Assembly: GCF_000316645.1 (NCBI RefSeq)
Contig: NC_019684.1
Location: 620,001-684,000, forward strand
Length of the DNA: 64,000 nt
Source of the DNA: Nostoc sp. PCC 7524
GTDB lineage: Bacteria > Cyanobacteriota > Cyanobacteriia > Cyanobacteriales > Nostocaceae
Reading direction: 5' to 3'
Below the pieces are notes generated by a model. It ran no database searches and was not told the DNA's origin. It saw only the letters and a program-made list of their open reading frames with translations. Below, in pieces: positions 47,022-56,606 of the stretch (positions within the stretch are counted from its first letter, which is position 1; each line of letters opens with the position of its first letter). The position numbers were made by a program, and so were the translations under genes.

Positions 47022-50000
47022 ATGTTAGAGGTCAACCGCTTGCGACTACAAGTAGCACGTAATTCACTGGTGGCAAAAGTTGCGAGTGCGATCGCGGTTT
47101 TGGTTGGTAGTTTGGTATTGATTGGCTGGTGGCTTGATATCGAGGCGCTGAAGCTTGTTTTCCTGAATATCCCAGCAACAATGAAACCGAACACGGCACT
47201 ATGCTTTTTGCTATCAGGAGTTGCATTATGGTTTCTGTCCTGGAGACAAGTACGGGCTGCTTTCAGGAACTTAGAACCAGAAGCAACAACTAAGAATCAT
47301 AAAGTTAACTACTTACGTCTGTCAGAAGTTTGTGCTGTAGCTGTTATCGTCATTGCCACCCTTACCCTCAGTCAATATATCTTTGGTGGGAATTTAGGTA
47401 TTGATGAGTTACTTGTGGGTAAATCGTCGATGCCATTGACGACATTGCATCCGGCAAGAATGGGATGGAATACAGCCCTCAATTTTCTCTTGGTAGGTAC
47501 TGCCCTGGAAATATTAGTTTATGAACAAAATAAACGTAGCTACTGGTATGCTCAACTGCTGAGTTTGATTGCGGCTGTGATTGCTCTACAGGTAATCATT
47601 GCCTATGTGTATAAAGTACAAGTTTTTTATAGTCTGACTACCTCTAATATTCCATGTATGAGTTTGTACACAGCAATATTATTTATGGTGCTGTGTATGG
47701 GACTTTTGTGGGGATGGGCAGAACAGGGATTGATGAAGATAGTCATCAGCGATACCTACGGCGGCTTAATGGCTAGGCGCTTATTAGTAGGCGCGATCGC
47801 TGGGCCTTTGCTGCTAGGGTGGTTGATTGTGGAAGGACAACGAGCCGGACAATATGGCCCGGCTTATGCAGTTTCTATATTTGCAGTGATTTTAATCGTC
47901 ATTTTTGCCGTTTTGGTATGGCAAAGTGCTGTAATTATAGAACTATTGAGTCAACAACGCGATCGCGCTCAAGCCACAGTCAAAGCCTCTGAACAAAAAC
48001 TCAGAAGTTTTGTAGATGCCAACGTCATAGGGATTCTCTTTGGCGACATATACGGCGGTATTCAACAGGCAAACGACGCATTTTTAGAGATGGTGGGTTA
48101 TACCCAAGAAGATTTATTGGCAGGGCGCTTAAAGTGGAATCATATCACACCACCAGAATATCTGACCTTAGATGAGCAAGGTATCGCCGAAGCCCGTGCT
48201 AATCCCAAGGGTGCTTGTACACCCTATGAAAAAGAATACATCTGCAAAGATGGTAGTCGTATTCCTGTGTTAGTAGGTTACGTGCTACTGGGAGAATACA
48301 AAGAAGAGTCAGTAGTCTTTATTATCAACTTGCAGGAATCGAAACAAGCCCAAGAAAAAATCCTCCAACTCAATAAAGATTTACAGCGTCGCGTTGTAGA
48401 GTTACAAACTTTGCTAGAAGTCATCCCCATTGGGATTGGCATAGCGGAAGATCCCCAATGTCACACCATCAAAGTTAATCCCGCCTTTGCCAAGCAATTA
48501 GGTATATCACCACAGATAAATGCCTCCCTCAGCGCCCCCCTTGACGAAAAACCGACACAATTCAAAGTTTACCGTCAAGGGAGAGAACTTTTACCAGAAG
48601 AACTACCCATGCAGTATGCTGCGGCTCATGGCGTGGAAGTTTTAGATTTTGAAGTCGATGTAGTTCATAAAAATGGGCAAATTACCAAGCTGCTGGAGTA
48701 TGTAGCCCCATTATTTGACGAAGAAGGTAAGACTAGAGGCTGTATCGGCGCTTTTTTAGATATTACAGAGCGCAAATACACAGAAGAACTGCTAAGAAAT
48801 CAGCAACAATGGCTAGAAGCAGTGTTAAATTTAATGCCCAGACCATTGTTATTGATTGAACCAGGAACAGCGAGGGTAACTTTTGCCAATCGTGCGGCTG
48901 ACGAATTAGCTGGGGGCGAATTTCCTAAAGGTGTACCAGCCGCAGAGTATCACACAGCCTATTACTACACAGATGCAGCAGGTAATCGTATTCCTGACGA
49001 GCAAATGCCAGGGGTAAGGGTTGCCCGTGGAGAAAGTTTGCATGGACTAGAGATGGACTGGCATACCAAAAATGGTATTCGTTCTTTACTGATATTTGCT
49101 GATACCCTGCCGGCTATGCACGACTATCCAGCTACCTGTGTATTAGTATTTCAAGATATTACTAATCTCAAGCAAGCAGAAAAAGCCCGGTTACTCAACT
49201 ATCAAAGGCTGCAATTACTATTTAGTACCGCTAGTGACTTGTTATCTAGCCAAGAACCTTTGGCACTTATCGATAGTTGCTTTGATAAACTGGCAGAGCA
49301 GATCGGATTGGATGTTTACTTCAACTATTTAATAGAACCAGCAAATACTCAGGTAATGCGATTAGCCTCATATAGAGGTTTATCTCCAGAACTAGCAAAA
49401 GAAATTGAGTGGTTGTCTTTAGGACAAGCAGTATGCGGTATTGTCGCTCAACAGCGTCAGTCAATCTGTGTAGAAAGTGTACAGCAATTAACTGATACTA
49501 CAACAGAATTACTGCGCTTAGTCGGTCTAACGGCTTATTACTGTTACCCATTAAAAGCCCAAGGGAAAATTTTAGGAACTTTGGGTTTTGGTAGTCGCAC
49601 GCGGACTTCCTTCACCGAAAATCAAAAGGGCATGATGCAGGCGGTATGTGATCAAATTGCCATTGCGATGGAACGAGCTGAATTAATTGCTTCCTTGCAA
49701 CAGCAAACTGAACAGCTCACAGAAGCCAATCGCATGAAAGATGAATTTTTGGCTATCCTATCTCATGAATTGCGATCGCCTCTCAATGCTATCTTAGGCT
49801 GGGCGCAGTTATTAAAGTCCCGCAAACTCAATGAAATTCAGACAGCTAAAGGCTTAGAAACTATCGAGCGCAACGCTAAAGCCCAAACCCAGCTAATTGA
49901 AGACTTACTTGATATCTCCCGAATGATTAGAGGTAAGTTGCGTCTCAATGTTTGCAGTTGCAATCTGGTATCTATCGTTAAATCAACCATTGAGAATATC

Positions 50001-50942
50001 AACCTAGCTGCTCAAGCCAAAGATATTGATGTGCAGTTTTCCTTATGCTCTAACTTGGAATCACCGCAACCCCCTTCAGAAAATCTCCAATTCCTAGTTT
50101 CCGGTGATCCAGAGCGTTTACAGCAAGTTATCTGGAATTTACTGACAAATGCCATCAAGTTCACACCTAGAGGGGGCAAAGTAGAAATCAAGCTCTCGGA
50201 AATCATTGAGAGAGAACCAACGAAACATCACAACAAGGAACTACCAATTACCTACTATGCTCAAATTCAAGTGATGGATACAGGTATTGGTATTAGTCCC
50301 AGTTTCTTACCTTACGTGTTTGATCGATTTCGCCAAGCTGATAGTTCCAGTACCAGATCCCACGGTGGCTTGGGTTTAGGTTTAGCAATTGTCAGGCATT
50401 TAGTAGAGTTGCATGGTGGTACAGTCCATGTAGACAGCCCAGGCGAAGGGCAAGGAGCAACTTTTACCGTCAAGCTACCACTTCTAGATTGTTGTAAAAC
50501 AGCTATTGAACCAGCCATGACAACAGCAGACAATTCTACCCCTTTACCAGCTTTTCCCACATTATCAGGAGTGCGGGTGCTGGTGGTAGACGATGAAGCA
50601 GATTCTCGTGATTTTGTCAGCACAGTTTTACAACAATGTCAAGCTGAAGTCCGAACTGTGGAGTCAGCACAAGCAGCATTACAGATGATGATCAAGTGGC
50701 AACCAGATGTATTAGTCAGTGATATTGGGATGCCCCAGGAAGATGGTTATGCCTTAATTCGTCAAGTGCGATCGCTACCTCCAGAACAAGGAGGCCAAAT
50801 CCCCGCCGCCGCCCTAACAGCCTATGCTAGAGCCGACGATCGCACACGAGCCATACAAGAAGGGTATCAACTACATTTGCCTAAGCCGATTGAGCCGACT
50901 GAGTTGGCTACAGTTGTTGCGAGTTTAATAGGCAATAGGTAA
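47022..50942 (+). CDS. multi-span hybrid sensor histidine kinase (PAS-GAF-HisKA-HATPase-REC)
   Basis: 1306 residues. About eight N-terminal membrane spans (17-305) form an integral sensor module, including the motif MKPNTALCFLLSG. Three PAS/PAC units follow (about 325-725), then a GAF domain (about 735-885). The HisKA box has His915 in SHELRSPLNAILGW. The HATPase has NLLTNAIKFTP, DTGIGI and GGLGLGLAIV. The C-terminal receiver has Asp1234 in VSDIGMPQEDG and Lys in LPKPIEP. The signal is unknown. The last residues (IGNR) and the stop lie inside an AATAGGC/AATAGGT repeat. It appears monocistronic. Confidence 0.92.
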   Translation: MLEVNRLRLQVARNSLVAKVASAIAVLVGSLVLIGWWLDIEALKLVFLNIPATMKPNTALCFLLSGVALWFLSWRQVRAAFRNLEPEATTKNHKVNYLRLSEVCAVAVIVIATLTLSQYIFGGNLGIDELLVGKSSMPLTTLHPARMGWNTALNFLLVGTALEILVYEQNKRSYWYAQLLSLIAAVIALQVIIAYVYKVQVFYSLTTSNIPCMSLYTAILFMVLCMGLLWGWAEQGLMKIVISDTYGGLMARRLLVGAIAGPLLLGWLIVEGQRAGQYGPAYAVSIFAVILIVIFAVLVWQSAVIIELLSQQRDRAQATVKASEQKLRSFVDANVIGILFGDIYGGIQQANDAFLEMVGYTQEDLLAGRLKWNHITPPEYLTLDEQGIAEARANPKGACTPYEKEYICKDGSRIPVLVGYVLLGEYKEESVVFIINLQESKQAQEKILQLNKDLQRRVVELQTLLEVIPIGIGIAEDPQCHTIKVNPAFAKQLGISPQINASLSAPLDEKPTQFKVYRQGRELLPEELPMQYAAAHGVEVLDFEVDVVHKNGQITKLLEYVAPLFDEEGKTRGCIGAFLDITERKYTEELLRNQQQWLEAVLNLMPRPLLLIEPGTARVTFANRAADELAGGEFPKGVPAAEYHTAYYYTDAAGNRIPDEQMPGVRVARGESLHGLEMDWHTKNGIRSLLIFADTLPAMHDYPATCVLVFQDITNLKQAEKARLLNYQRLQLLFSTASDLLSSQEPLALIDSCFDKLAEQIGLDVYFNYLIEPANTQVMRLASYRGLSPELAKEIEWLSLGQAVCGIVAQQRQSICVESVQQLTDTTTELLRLVGLTAYYCYPLKAQGKILGTLGFGSRTRTSFTENQKGMMQAVCDQIAIAMERAELIASLQQQTEQLTEANRMKDEFLAILSHELRSPLNAILGWAQLLKSRKLNEIQTAKGLETIERNAKAQTQLIEDLLDISRMIRGKLRLNVCSCNLVSIVKSTIENINLAAQAKDIDVQFSLCSNLESPQPPSENLQFLVSGDPERLQQVIWNLLTNAIKFTPRGGKVEIKLSEIIEREPTKHHNKELPITYYAQIQVMDTGIGISPSFLPYVFDRFRQADSSSTRSHGGLGLGLAIVRHLVELHGGTVHVDSPGEGQGATFTVKLPLLDCCKTAIEPAMTTADNSTPLPAFPTLSGVRVLVVDDEADSRDFVSTVLQQCQAEVRTVESAQAALQMMIKWQPDVLVSDIGMPQEDGYALIRQVRSLPPEQGGQIPAAALTAYARADDRTRAIQEGYQLHLPKPIEPTELATVVASLIGNR

Positions 50943-51027
50943 TAGGTAATAGGCAATAGGCAATAGGCAATAGGCATTTCTTCTCAATCCCCAATCCCCA
51001 GTCCCCAGTACCCAACCCCCAGTCCCT
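50928..51027. repeat. STRR block overlapping the hybrid kinase stop codon
   Basis: AATAGGC/AATAGGT heptamers run from inside the coding end to about 50975, followed by CCCCAAT/CCCCAGT units. Confidence 0.9.
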
Positions 51028-51028
51028 A

Positions 51029-51490
51029 CTAAGAACCTGGTTTCTTCTGTAGCCGGATTAATGTATTGTAAACTTGTCTTTTTAAATTGTTATTACTTTG
51101 CAGTTCCATCGTGATCTTATTAAATGTATCAATACTTAGACCATGCTCTTCGACAATTTGCTGAGATTGGTTACAGTAATTAACGGCAATATCTCTAGCC
51201 TGACTTGGCAACCCATTCATACTTTTGGGGTCATTACAAACTATCTTGGGAATATCAGCGTTACCAATAACTTTTTTTATTTCCCCAAAAGCTTGCTGAC
51301 GTGCTGGCTCCATTGCTAACACGGCTTTGGCGTAGTTAGTAATTTCAATATTGTTAACTGAGGTAACTTGAGCATCAACTTTTAAAGTGCTAAAAACCAA
51401 ACTAGCACTTGTAATCATGCCCACAAATAAAGTTTTGGTAAGTATCTCTTGCATTCTAGTTTGGTAGAACAAATTAGCAATCTTCTTCAT
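51029..51490 (-). CDS. DUF4168 domain secreted protein
   Basis: 153 residues. The N-terminus has a signal peptide (basic start, hydrophobic TLFVGMITSASLVFSTL, likely cleavage after VDA). The mature part is the helical DUF4168 domain, whose hallmark is ITNYAKAVLAMEPARQQAF and which ends with FNKITMELQSNNNLKRQV. Function unknown; such proteins are periplasmic in cyanobacteria. The frame extends to 51574, but ATG at 51490 gives a normal signal peptide. It starts 103 bases after the holA stop on the same strand. Confidence 0.85.
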   Translation of the reverse strand: MKKIANLFYQTRMQEILTKTLFVGMITSASLVFSTLKVDAQVTSVNNIEITNYAKAVLAMEPARQQAFGEIKKVIGNADIPKIVCNDPKSMNGLPSQARDIAVNYCNQSQQIVEEHGLSIDTFNKITMELQSNNNLKRQVYNTLIRLQKKPGS

Positions 51491-51592
51491 AAGGTGTGAC
51501 ACAGCGCGACAGCAGGGATATTGTAATAACTGAGAATTATTTTTGGAGTGAGAAGTTCCAGAGAAACTTACCATCAGTTGTGGTAATTACTG

Positions 51593-52582
51593 TCAATTGC
51601 GTCGGCATACTTGACATAATTCTATGACTTTAGTTTGAAGTGTTGATATTTCCCCAAAGCCTTGTTTGAGACTAAACTCTAACTCTAGTAATAGTGGTAA
51701 ACAAGACAGAAGTTGCCGTAAAGAAAGAGATTGAACTTCTTGCTGTAAAAAGTAGATCCGCTTAGGATTGCCAACTTCAGCCGCTTGAGCGATCGCCTGG
51801 GAATTGCGTTCACCACTTTCCATCATCAGTTTCACCCATAACCAAGTGCGAAATTGACCAATCAAAGTAGCAACTATCCGTAATCCTGGCTCGGCGGCAT
51901 TGATTAAATCAGCCAAGACAGTCAAAGCTTTTGCCGTGTCCCCAGTTCTAATAGCTGCGGCTAGTTGCAGACTATTCTGGGTATTATTCCTGACTAAAAG
52001 TGTAACAGTATCTACTTCGATAGGTTGATTACCATCTTCAGCATAAAGACGTAACTTCTCGATTTCATTGTAAAGTAGTCGTGTATCATTACCTACAGCT
52101 TCCGCTAAAACTTCCGCCGCCTTAGCTGTCAGTCTCACCCCCACAGTTTGAGCAGCTTGGTTAACAGCTTGTATGAGTAACTCCGTCTTCCAAGGTGGAA
52201 TCAGGGGAAACTCCCGGTACTCAGTAGCCAATTGTTTGAACAACTTCGTAGATTTCAAGCGTTCATCTGGTTTGTTGCGGGAAGTCAGTAATAAAACCGA
52301 ATTTTCAGGGATTACTGACAAAGTACGCGTTAATTCTGCCAACAGATGATCAGGACACTGCTGAAAAACAGTAGTATTATTCAGCCATACCAAACGCCCT
52401 CCAGCACCAAAGGGTGGAGTCATAGCTTGATTTAAAGCCGCAATCACCGCATCGCTTTGTTCGGGTGGAAAACCAGTATAGTTAAAACTAATCCAGAGGG
52501 GATCGAGGATGCGATCTCGCAACAGCGTCACCGCTTTTTCCAGGGCAAAATCATCCTCACCCCAGTAAACGTAGATGGGCAT
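51593..52582 (-). CDS. holA: DNA polymerase III subunit delta
   Basis: 329 residues, the clamp-loader wrench subunit that opens the beta clamp. The N-terminus MPIYVYWGEDDFALEKAV is the characteristic start. The middle region has LLTSRNKPDERLKS and the degenerate AAA+ features, followed by LAEAVGNDTRLLYNEIEKL. The C-terminal collar domain covers about 210-325. Only one copy is visible. STRR units lie directly upstream of its ATG. Confidence 0.93.
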   Translation of the reverse strand: MPIYVYWGEDDFALEKAVTLLRDRILDPLWISFNYTGFPPEQSDAVIAALNQAMTPPFGAGGRLVWLNNTTVFQQCPDHLLAELTRTLSVIPENSVLLLTSRNKPDERLKSTKLFKQLATEYREFPLIPPWKTELLIQAVNQAAQTVGVRLTAKAAEVLAEAVGNDTRLLYNEIEKLRLYAEDGNQPIEVDTVTLLVRNNTQNSLQLAAAIRTGDTAKALTVLADLINAAEPGLRIVATLIGQFRTWLWVKLMMESGERNSQAIAQAAEVGNPKRIYFLQQEVQSLSLRQLLSCLPLLLELEFSLKQGFGEISTLQTKVIELCQVCRRN

Positions 52583-52595
52583 CGAATAACCTCGG

Positions 52596-52628
52596 TGGGG
52601 AGCAGGGGAGCAGGGGAGCAGGGGAGAA
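52596..52628. repeat. 7-bp tandem repeat (GGGAGCA)n upstream of holA
   Basis: Four GGGAGCA units in the divergent gap between holA and the 2H-like gene. Confidence 0.9.
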
Positions 52629-52752
52629 TAACTATTGCCTATTGCCCATTGACTATTTTCCGCCTTCTTCCTGTACCCTTAATTTAAACTAACTGTTAAC
52701 ATACTTAAATTTTCCCTAAAATCTATCAAGTGAGAGCGCGAGGCAACGAAGA

Positions 52753-53538
52753 TTGGACGACAATTACCAAACCTATTTAAATCGGGTAGCAAGAATGACG
52801 CTACCAGAAGCTTACAGATCCCAAGTTCAACATATCCAAGAATCTTATAAATTTCAGCCGTCTTCAGGATCTAGAAAAGCAGTACCTTTTCCTGGCTATA
52901 CCCTAATTACTCCAAGTGCAGCAGAAGATGTAGATAACTCAACCTTCTACGCTACTTTAGCAGCTTATCAGCAGGAGCTTTTGCAGTTACCGTTAGGTAA
53001 AGATTTGATTGTCCCTGTACCTGCGGCAAGTTTTCATCTGACTTTAGCAGACTTGATTTGGGACAGTGCTTATCGAGATGCTTCTGAGAATAATCCTGAC
53101 TTTGAGCAACAATTACACTCTTGCATTGCAGAAACATTTCAACAGTATCAACAATCCCTGACACAAGAAAGTCATGGAATTTCTTGGCAAACTTTGGGAC
53201 TGATAGTAATGCCAAGGGCTATTGGTGTGTGTTTAGTACCTAAAGACGAACGTTGCTATGAGCAGATTATTAAATTCCGTCGCACAGTGTATCAAAATCC
53301 CAAACTAATCGCTTTAGGAATTGAACAACATTATCATTTTACAGCCCATGTCACATTGGGTTATTTCGGGGATGTCACACCGGAACTAGACAGAACAAAT
53401 CTCGGTAATTTACTGACTGAGTTGAATCAAAAATGGCTAGATATGCCAGAAATCCTCATCCGTCGTGTTGAACTGCGGAAGTTCGACGATATGACGCGCT
53501 ATTATCGTCAAACAGACTGGCCGAGTTTAGAGTTTTAG
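52753..53538 (+). CDS. DUF1868-type protein of the 2H phosphoesterase superfamily
   Basis: 261 residues with two HxT motifs, HLTLADL (about residue 97) and HVTLGYF (about residue 198), the signature of 2H phosphoesterases such as RNA ligase-like and cyclic-phosphodiesterase enzymes. The substrate is unknown. The only usual initiation codon near the start is TTG at 52753, with GAGG upstream; I retained it because the protein aligns from YLNRVARMTLPEAY onwards. It is divergent from holA. Confidence 0.82.
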   Translation: MDDNYQTYLNRVARMTLPEAYRSQVQHIQESYKFQPSSGSRKAVPFPGYTLITPSAAEDVDNSTFYATLAAYQQELLQLPLGKDLIVPVPAASFHLTLADLIWDSAYRDASENNPDFEQQLHSCIAETFQQYQQSLTQESHGISWQTLGLIVMPRAIGVCLVPKDERCYEQIIKFRRTVYQNPKLIALGIEQHYHFTAHVTLGYFGDVTPELDRTNLGNLLTELNQKWLDMPEILIRRVELRKFDDMTRYYRQTDWPSLEF

Positions 53539-53539
53539 T

Positions 53540-53695
53540 TGGGATTGGGGACTGGGGATTGGGGACTGGGGATTGGGGATTGGGCTAGATAAATATCAGT
53601 ATTCTCCTCTGCTCCTCTGTTCCCCTGCTCCCCTGCTCCCTTGCTCCTCTGCTCCCTTGCTCCCCTACTCCCCACTCCCTACTCCCCACTCCCTA
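53540..53695. repeat. STRR block between convergent genes
   Basis: GGGGACT/GGGGATT heptamers (53540-53585) are followed by CTCCCCTG/CTCCTCTG and ACTCCCC/ACTCCCT units (53600-53695). The right end encodes the C-terminal tail of the RDD protein. Confidence 0.9.
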
Positions 53696-54462
53696 TTTCG
53701 ATATGCCAGATAAACTGCTTCTAAAAGTACATCGGGAGAAACCTTTTCTGGTAGTTGTTGGATGTTGAGAATGGCTTGGAGTTGTTGGGCTAATTTCAAA
53801 GCTAGTGCGTTTCTAGCTTTGTGTGACATTGCACTACGTCGTTTTAAATACTCACTAATTACAGCAAAATCATCAGGTAATAGTATTGATAAATCAGTAA
53901 TTTGTGACAGTTCCTCATAAAATGACTTTGCTTGCTCAGAAATTATAAAGTTTGCTGATGTTGTGGGTATTTCAGCTTGAATGACAATTGTACCGGCAGC
54001 TAAATCACCAAGGCGTTTTTCTTGGCGACTAAAAATTATTAAACAAGCTCCAATAAATAAAAATTCGTCAAATGGGCGTAGTAAAGCTCTCAGGGTTGCT
54101 TGTTGCAATCCAATTGGTCTACCATCATCACGAACTACGCGAATGTTTGCTGCTCGTTTACCTGGGGTTTGCCCTTGCCATAAAGTTTCAAAAAAGACAA
54201 AATAACCAGCATAAATGACAAAGCTAACAATAAATGTAATGGCTATTAACCACAAGCCAACTGTAGAGCCAAAGACTTGCTGCCAAAAATCTGATAACTG
54301 TCCGGCAATAATAATCCAGGCAATTAAGAAAATGACCAAAATAGCAGCTAATGCTAAATAATCAATCAATAAAGCCCAAGCACGATTACCAATGCCAGCC
54401 AGGGTGAATTCTAACTCTACACTTTCTGGTGTGTGGTATTTAACGCGGTTAAACAGGTGCAT
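53665..54462 (-). CDS. RDD family membrane protein
   Basis: 265 residues. The RDD domain occupies the first 160: the first span begins with GNRAWALLIDYLALAAIL (the Arg and Asp after which the family is named), two more spans follow, and the conserved GKRAANIRVV lies after the third. The C-terminal 100 residues are soluble and helical. The last residues (REWGVGSGE) and the stop are made of STRR sequence. It lies 21 bases downstream of the membrane protein at 54484 and is divergent from a SpoIIM-family gene, a grouping often seen in bacteria. Confidence 0.9.
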   Translation of the reverse strand: MHLFNRVKYHTPESVELEFTLAGIGNRAWALLIDYLALAAILVIFLIAWIIIAGQLSDFWQQVFGSTVGLWLIAITFIVSFVIYAGYFVFFETLWQGQTPGKRAANIRVVRDDGRPIGLQQATLRALLRPFDEFLFIGACLIIFSRQEKRLGDLAAGTIVIQAEIPTTSANFIISEQAKSFYEELSQITDLSILLPDDFAVISEYLKRRSAMSHKARNALALKLAQQLQAILNIQQLPEKVSPDVLLEAVYLAYRNREWGVGSGE

Positions 54463-54483
54463 AATTTCAAGTAATGCTGGCGG

Positions 54484-55338
54484 TTAAATTTCGCGATCGC
54501 GTAGTTTTAAGCCTAACCCTTCCCGACGACTCCGCAAGTCATAGTAAACCACGGCTTTGATAGTTTGCAACAATGGCACAATCACCGCACCACTACTAAA
54601 ACTGATAGCGAAGACTAATACAAGATAAGGCAAAAGATATACAGTACCCCCCTCTTGTATCAGGGGTAAGAAAACAAGTTGTAAAATCCTAGTCAAAATT
54701 TGCACCACAATTTGGATTGGAATGGTGATTAAAAATCCGACAAAGGAAATCAATAGTATTCGCCAGACGTAACCTTTAGTTAATTCCCAACTGCGACTGA
54801 TCGCACTCGCACCATCAATGTTATCTTCCACAGCCAAGGGTAAATCTACTAAGTAAAATCTTGTCACTAGCCACAAAACAGCTAACAAAGCGACAATCCC
54901 CACCACAAAGGCAATCAAACCTATCACTAGAAACGTAGCAGGATTTCCTTGCTGTCCTATTCCTCCCACTAGCGCCGCCGATAACAACCCTAGTATGGCA
55001 AATATAATTACCATCCCTATGACAATACCTATACCCACGAGAAACAATAACAGCATCGCCAACAAAAACTGCCACAGCCGTGAATTGACGAAACGTTTAC
55101 CCGATGAGATGCTTTCTGGTTGATTCACCAATTCACCAAAAGCCAAGCGGGAAATTAAGGATGTGAGAGCATAAAATTTAGCCCACCCATATACAGGCAC
55201 CAGTATCCATAGGTAAGCTTGGAGAGCTAGTAAAAAATATTCCTTCAGATGAGAACGATACAATCGCATTCCAGCACTGACAACGTTACCTACACTCAGT
55301 GGTTGTATAGGATCAGGAGAACCAAGATTGCCTGCCAT
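54484..55338 (-). CDS. multi-span integral membrane protein (glycerophosphodiester phosphodiesterase membrane-domain-like)
   Basis: 284 residues with about six membrane spans. The N-terminus PLSVGNVVSAGMRLYRSHLKEYF is typical of a family in which an amphipathic helix precedes the membrane domain. The function is unknown. It forms a two-gene operon with the RDD gene (21-base gap) and is divergent from the SpoIIM-family gene at 55420, 81 bases away. Confidence 0.8.
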   Translation of the reverse strand: MAGNLGSPDPIQPLSVGNVVSAGMRLYRSHLKEYFLLALQAYLWILVPVYGWAKFYALTSLISRLAFGELVNQPESISSGKRFVNSRLWQFLLAMLLLFLVGIGIVIGMVIIFAILGLLSAALVGGIGQQGNPATFLVIGLIAFVVGIVALLAVLWLVTRFYLVDLPLAVEDNIDGASAISRSWELTKGYVWRILLISFVGFLITIPIQIVVQILTRILQLVFLPLIQEGGTVYLLPYLVLVFAISFSSGAVIVPLLQTIKAVVYYDLRSRREGLGLKLRDREI

Positions 55339-55419
55339 AAGGTAGAACTTTCCTTGAAATTACGGGTATGAATTTGAAGCTATCTTAAGCTACGTTAATT
55401 GCTAATATGCCCAAAATTT

Positions 55420-56385
55420 ATGAATATTCAACGTTGGATTGCACGACGAGAAGCAAACTGGCAGCGTTTAGATGCTTTGTTAAGGCAAGCAGAGACAAAA
55501 GGGTTAAAGTCCCTGAAAGCTGCGGAAATTAGAGAATTAGCAAGTTTATATCGTTCCGTAGCGGCAGATTTAGCCCGCGCCCGCACGCAACAAGTTGGTA
55601 ATATTTTGATACAAAACTTGCAATTATTGACCACTCGTGCATATACACAAATTTACCAAGGTTCACGACGGCAGGAATGGCAAGCTGTGGTGGAGTTTTA
55701 CCGATGGGGACTACCAGAGGTGATACAGCAAACATTTCCATATACTGCTACGGCTACAGCTTTGTTTTGTTTGGGAGTGATAGTTGCTTGGTGGTATGCG
55801 TGGCAAGATCCGACATTTATGTCCCTCATAGTTCCAGAACAATTAATTTCCCAAGTGCGAGATGAAAATAAATTGTGGATGGGTTCGATTGTGGGGATTG
55901 AACCTTTGGCTTCTAGCGGCATTATGATTAACAACATCAAAGTGTCCTTTGGTGCGGTGGCTGGAGGGATGACAGTTGGAGCTTTTACGACCTATATCAT
56001 GGTATTTAATGGCTTATTAATTGGTGCGATCGCTACTTTGGTAGGTCAAAACAATTTAGCTTATCCTTTTTGGGCTTTTGTCTTTCCCCACGGTGCTTTA
56101 GAATTACCCGCTATCTTTTTCGCTGGGGGGGCTGGGTTTTTATTAGCAAAAGCAATTTTATTTCCTGGTCAATATCGCCGGGGAGATGCCTTAAAATTTT
56201 ATGGTTCTCAAGCAGTACAATTAGTATTTGGCATTGTGCCAATGTTAGTAATTGCCGGGATAATTGAGGGCTTTTTCTCTCCTAATCCTATAGTTCCAGA
56301 CCCATTAAAGTATCTATTTGGTTTAGGATTATTCATAATTTTAGTCATATACTGTAACCGCAAACGTACATCCGTCAAAAGTTAG
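55420..56385 (+). CDS. stage II sporulation protein M-like (SpoIIM family) membrane protein
   Basis: 321 residues. A soluble N-terminal helical region (1-100, NIQRWIARREANWQRLDAL) precedes about five membrane spans with the family motifs NNIKVSFGAVAGGMTVG and FPHGALELPAIFFAGGAGF. In non-sporulating bacteria these proteins occur with RDD, MoxR and DUF58 genes, and their role is unclear. ATG at 55420 was chosen over TTG at 55399 because it gives the conserved N-terminus. Confidence 0.92.
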   Translation: MNIQRWIARREANWQRLDALLRQAETKGLKSLKAAEIRELASLYRSVAADLARARTQQVGNILIQNLQLLTTRAYTQIYQGSRRQEWQAVVEFYRWGLPEVIQQTFPYTATATALFCLGVIVAWWYAWQDPTFMSLIVPEQLISQVRDENKLWMGSIVGIEPLASSGIMINNIKVSFGAVAGGMTVGAFTTYIMVFNGLLIGAIATLVGQNNLAYPFWAFVFPHGALELPAIFFAGGAGFLLAKAILFPGQYRRGDALKFYGSQAVQLVFGIVPMLVIAGIIEGFFSPNPIVPDPLKYLFGLGLFIILVIYCNRKRTSVKS

Positions 56386-56606
56386 AATTTTAAAGATTGA
56401 ATTTCTCTGTACGGTTATTGCGATCGCCCCTGTTCATAAAACCGAACCTACAGCTATTTAACAGTGATCTAGTGTGTTAGTGAGGAAGCTTGAGATTGAG
56501 TTTTTCACCACTAAAGATTAATCGGAAAAATATACTGTCCACCTAGCACTAAAAAGCGTGAAATTAGGCTTCCTAAACCCAAATAGTGGATTGTAGAGGT
56601 GATATT

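Noticed and set aside
56386..56606. Possible CIRCE (HrcA) operator before hsp20
   Set aside because: A TAGCACT half-site is seen but no matching GAGTGCTAA half at nine bases.
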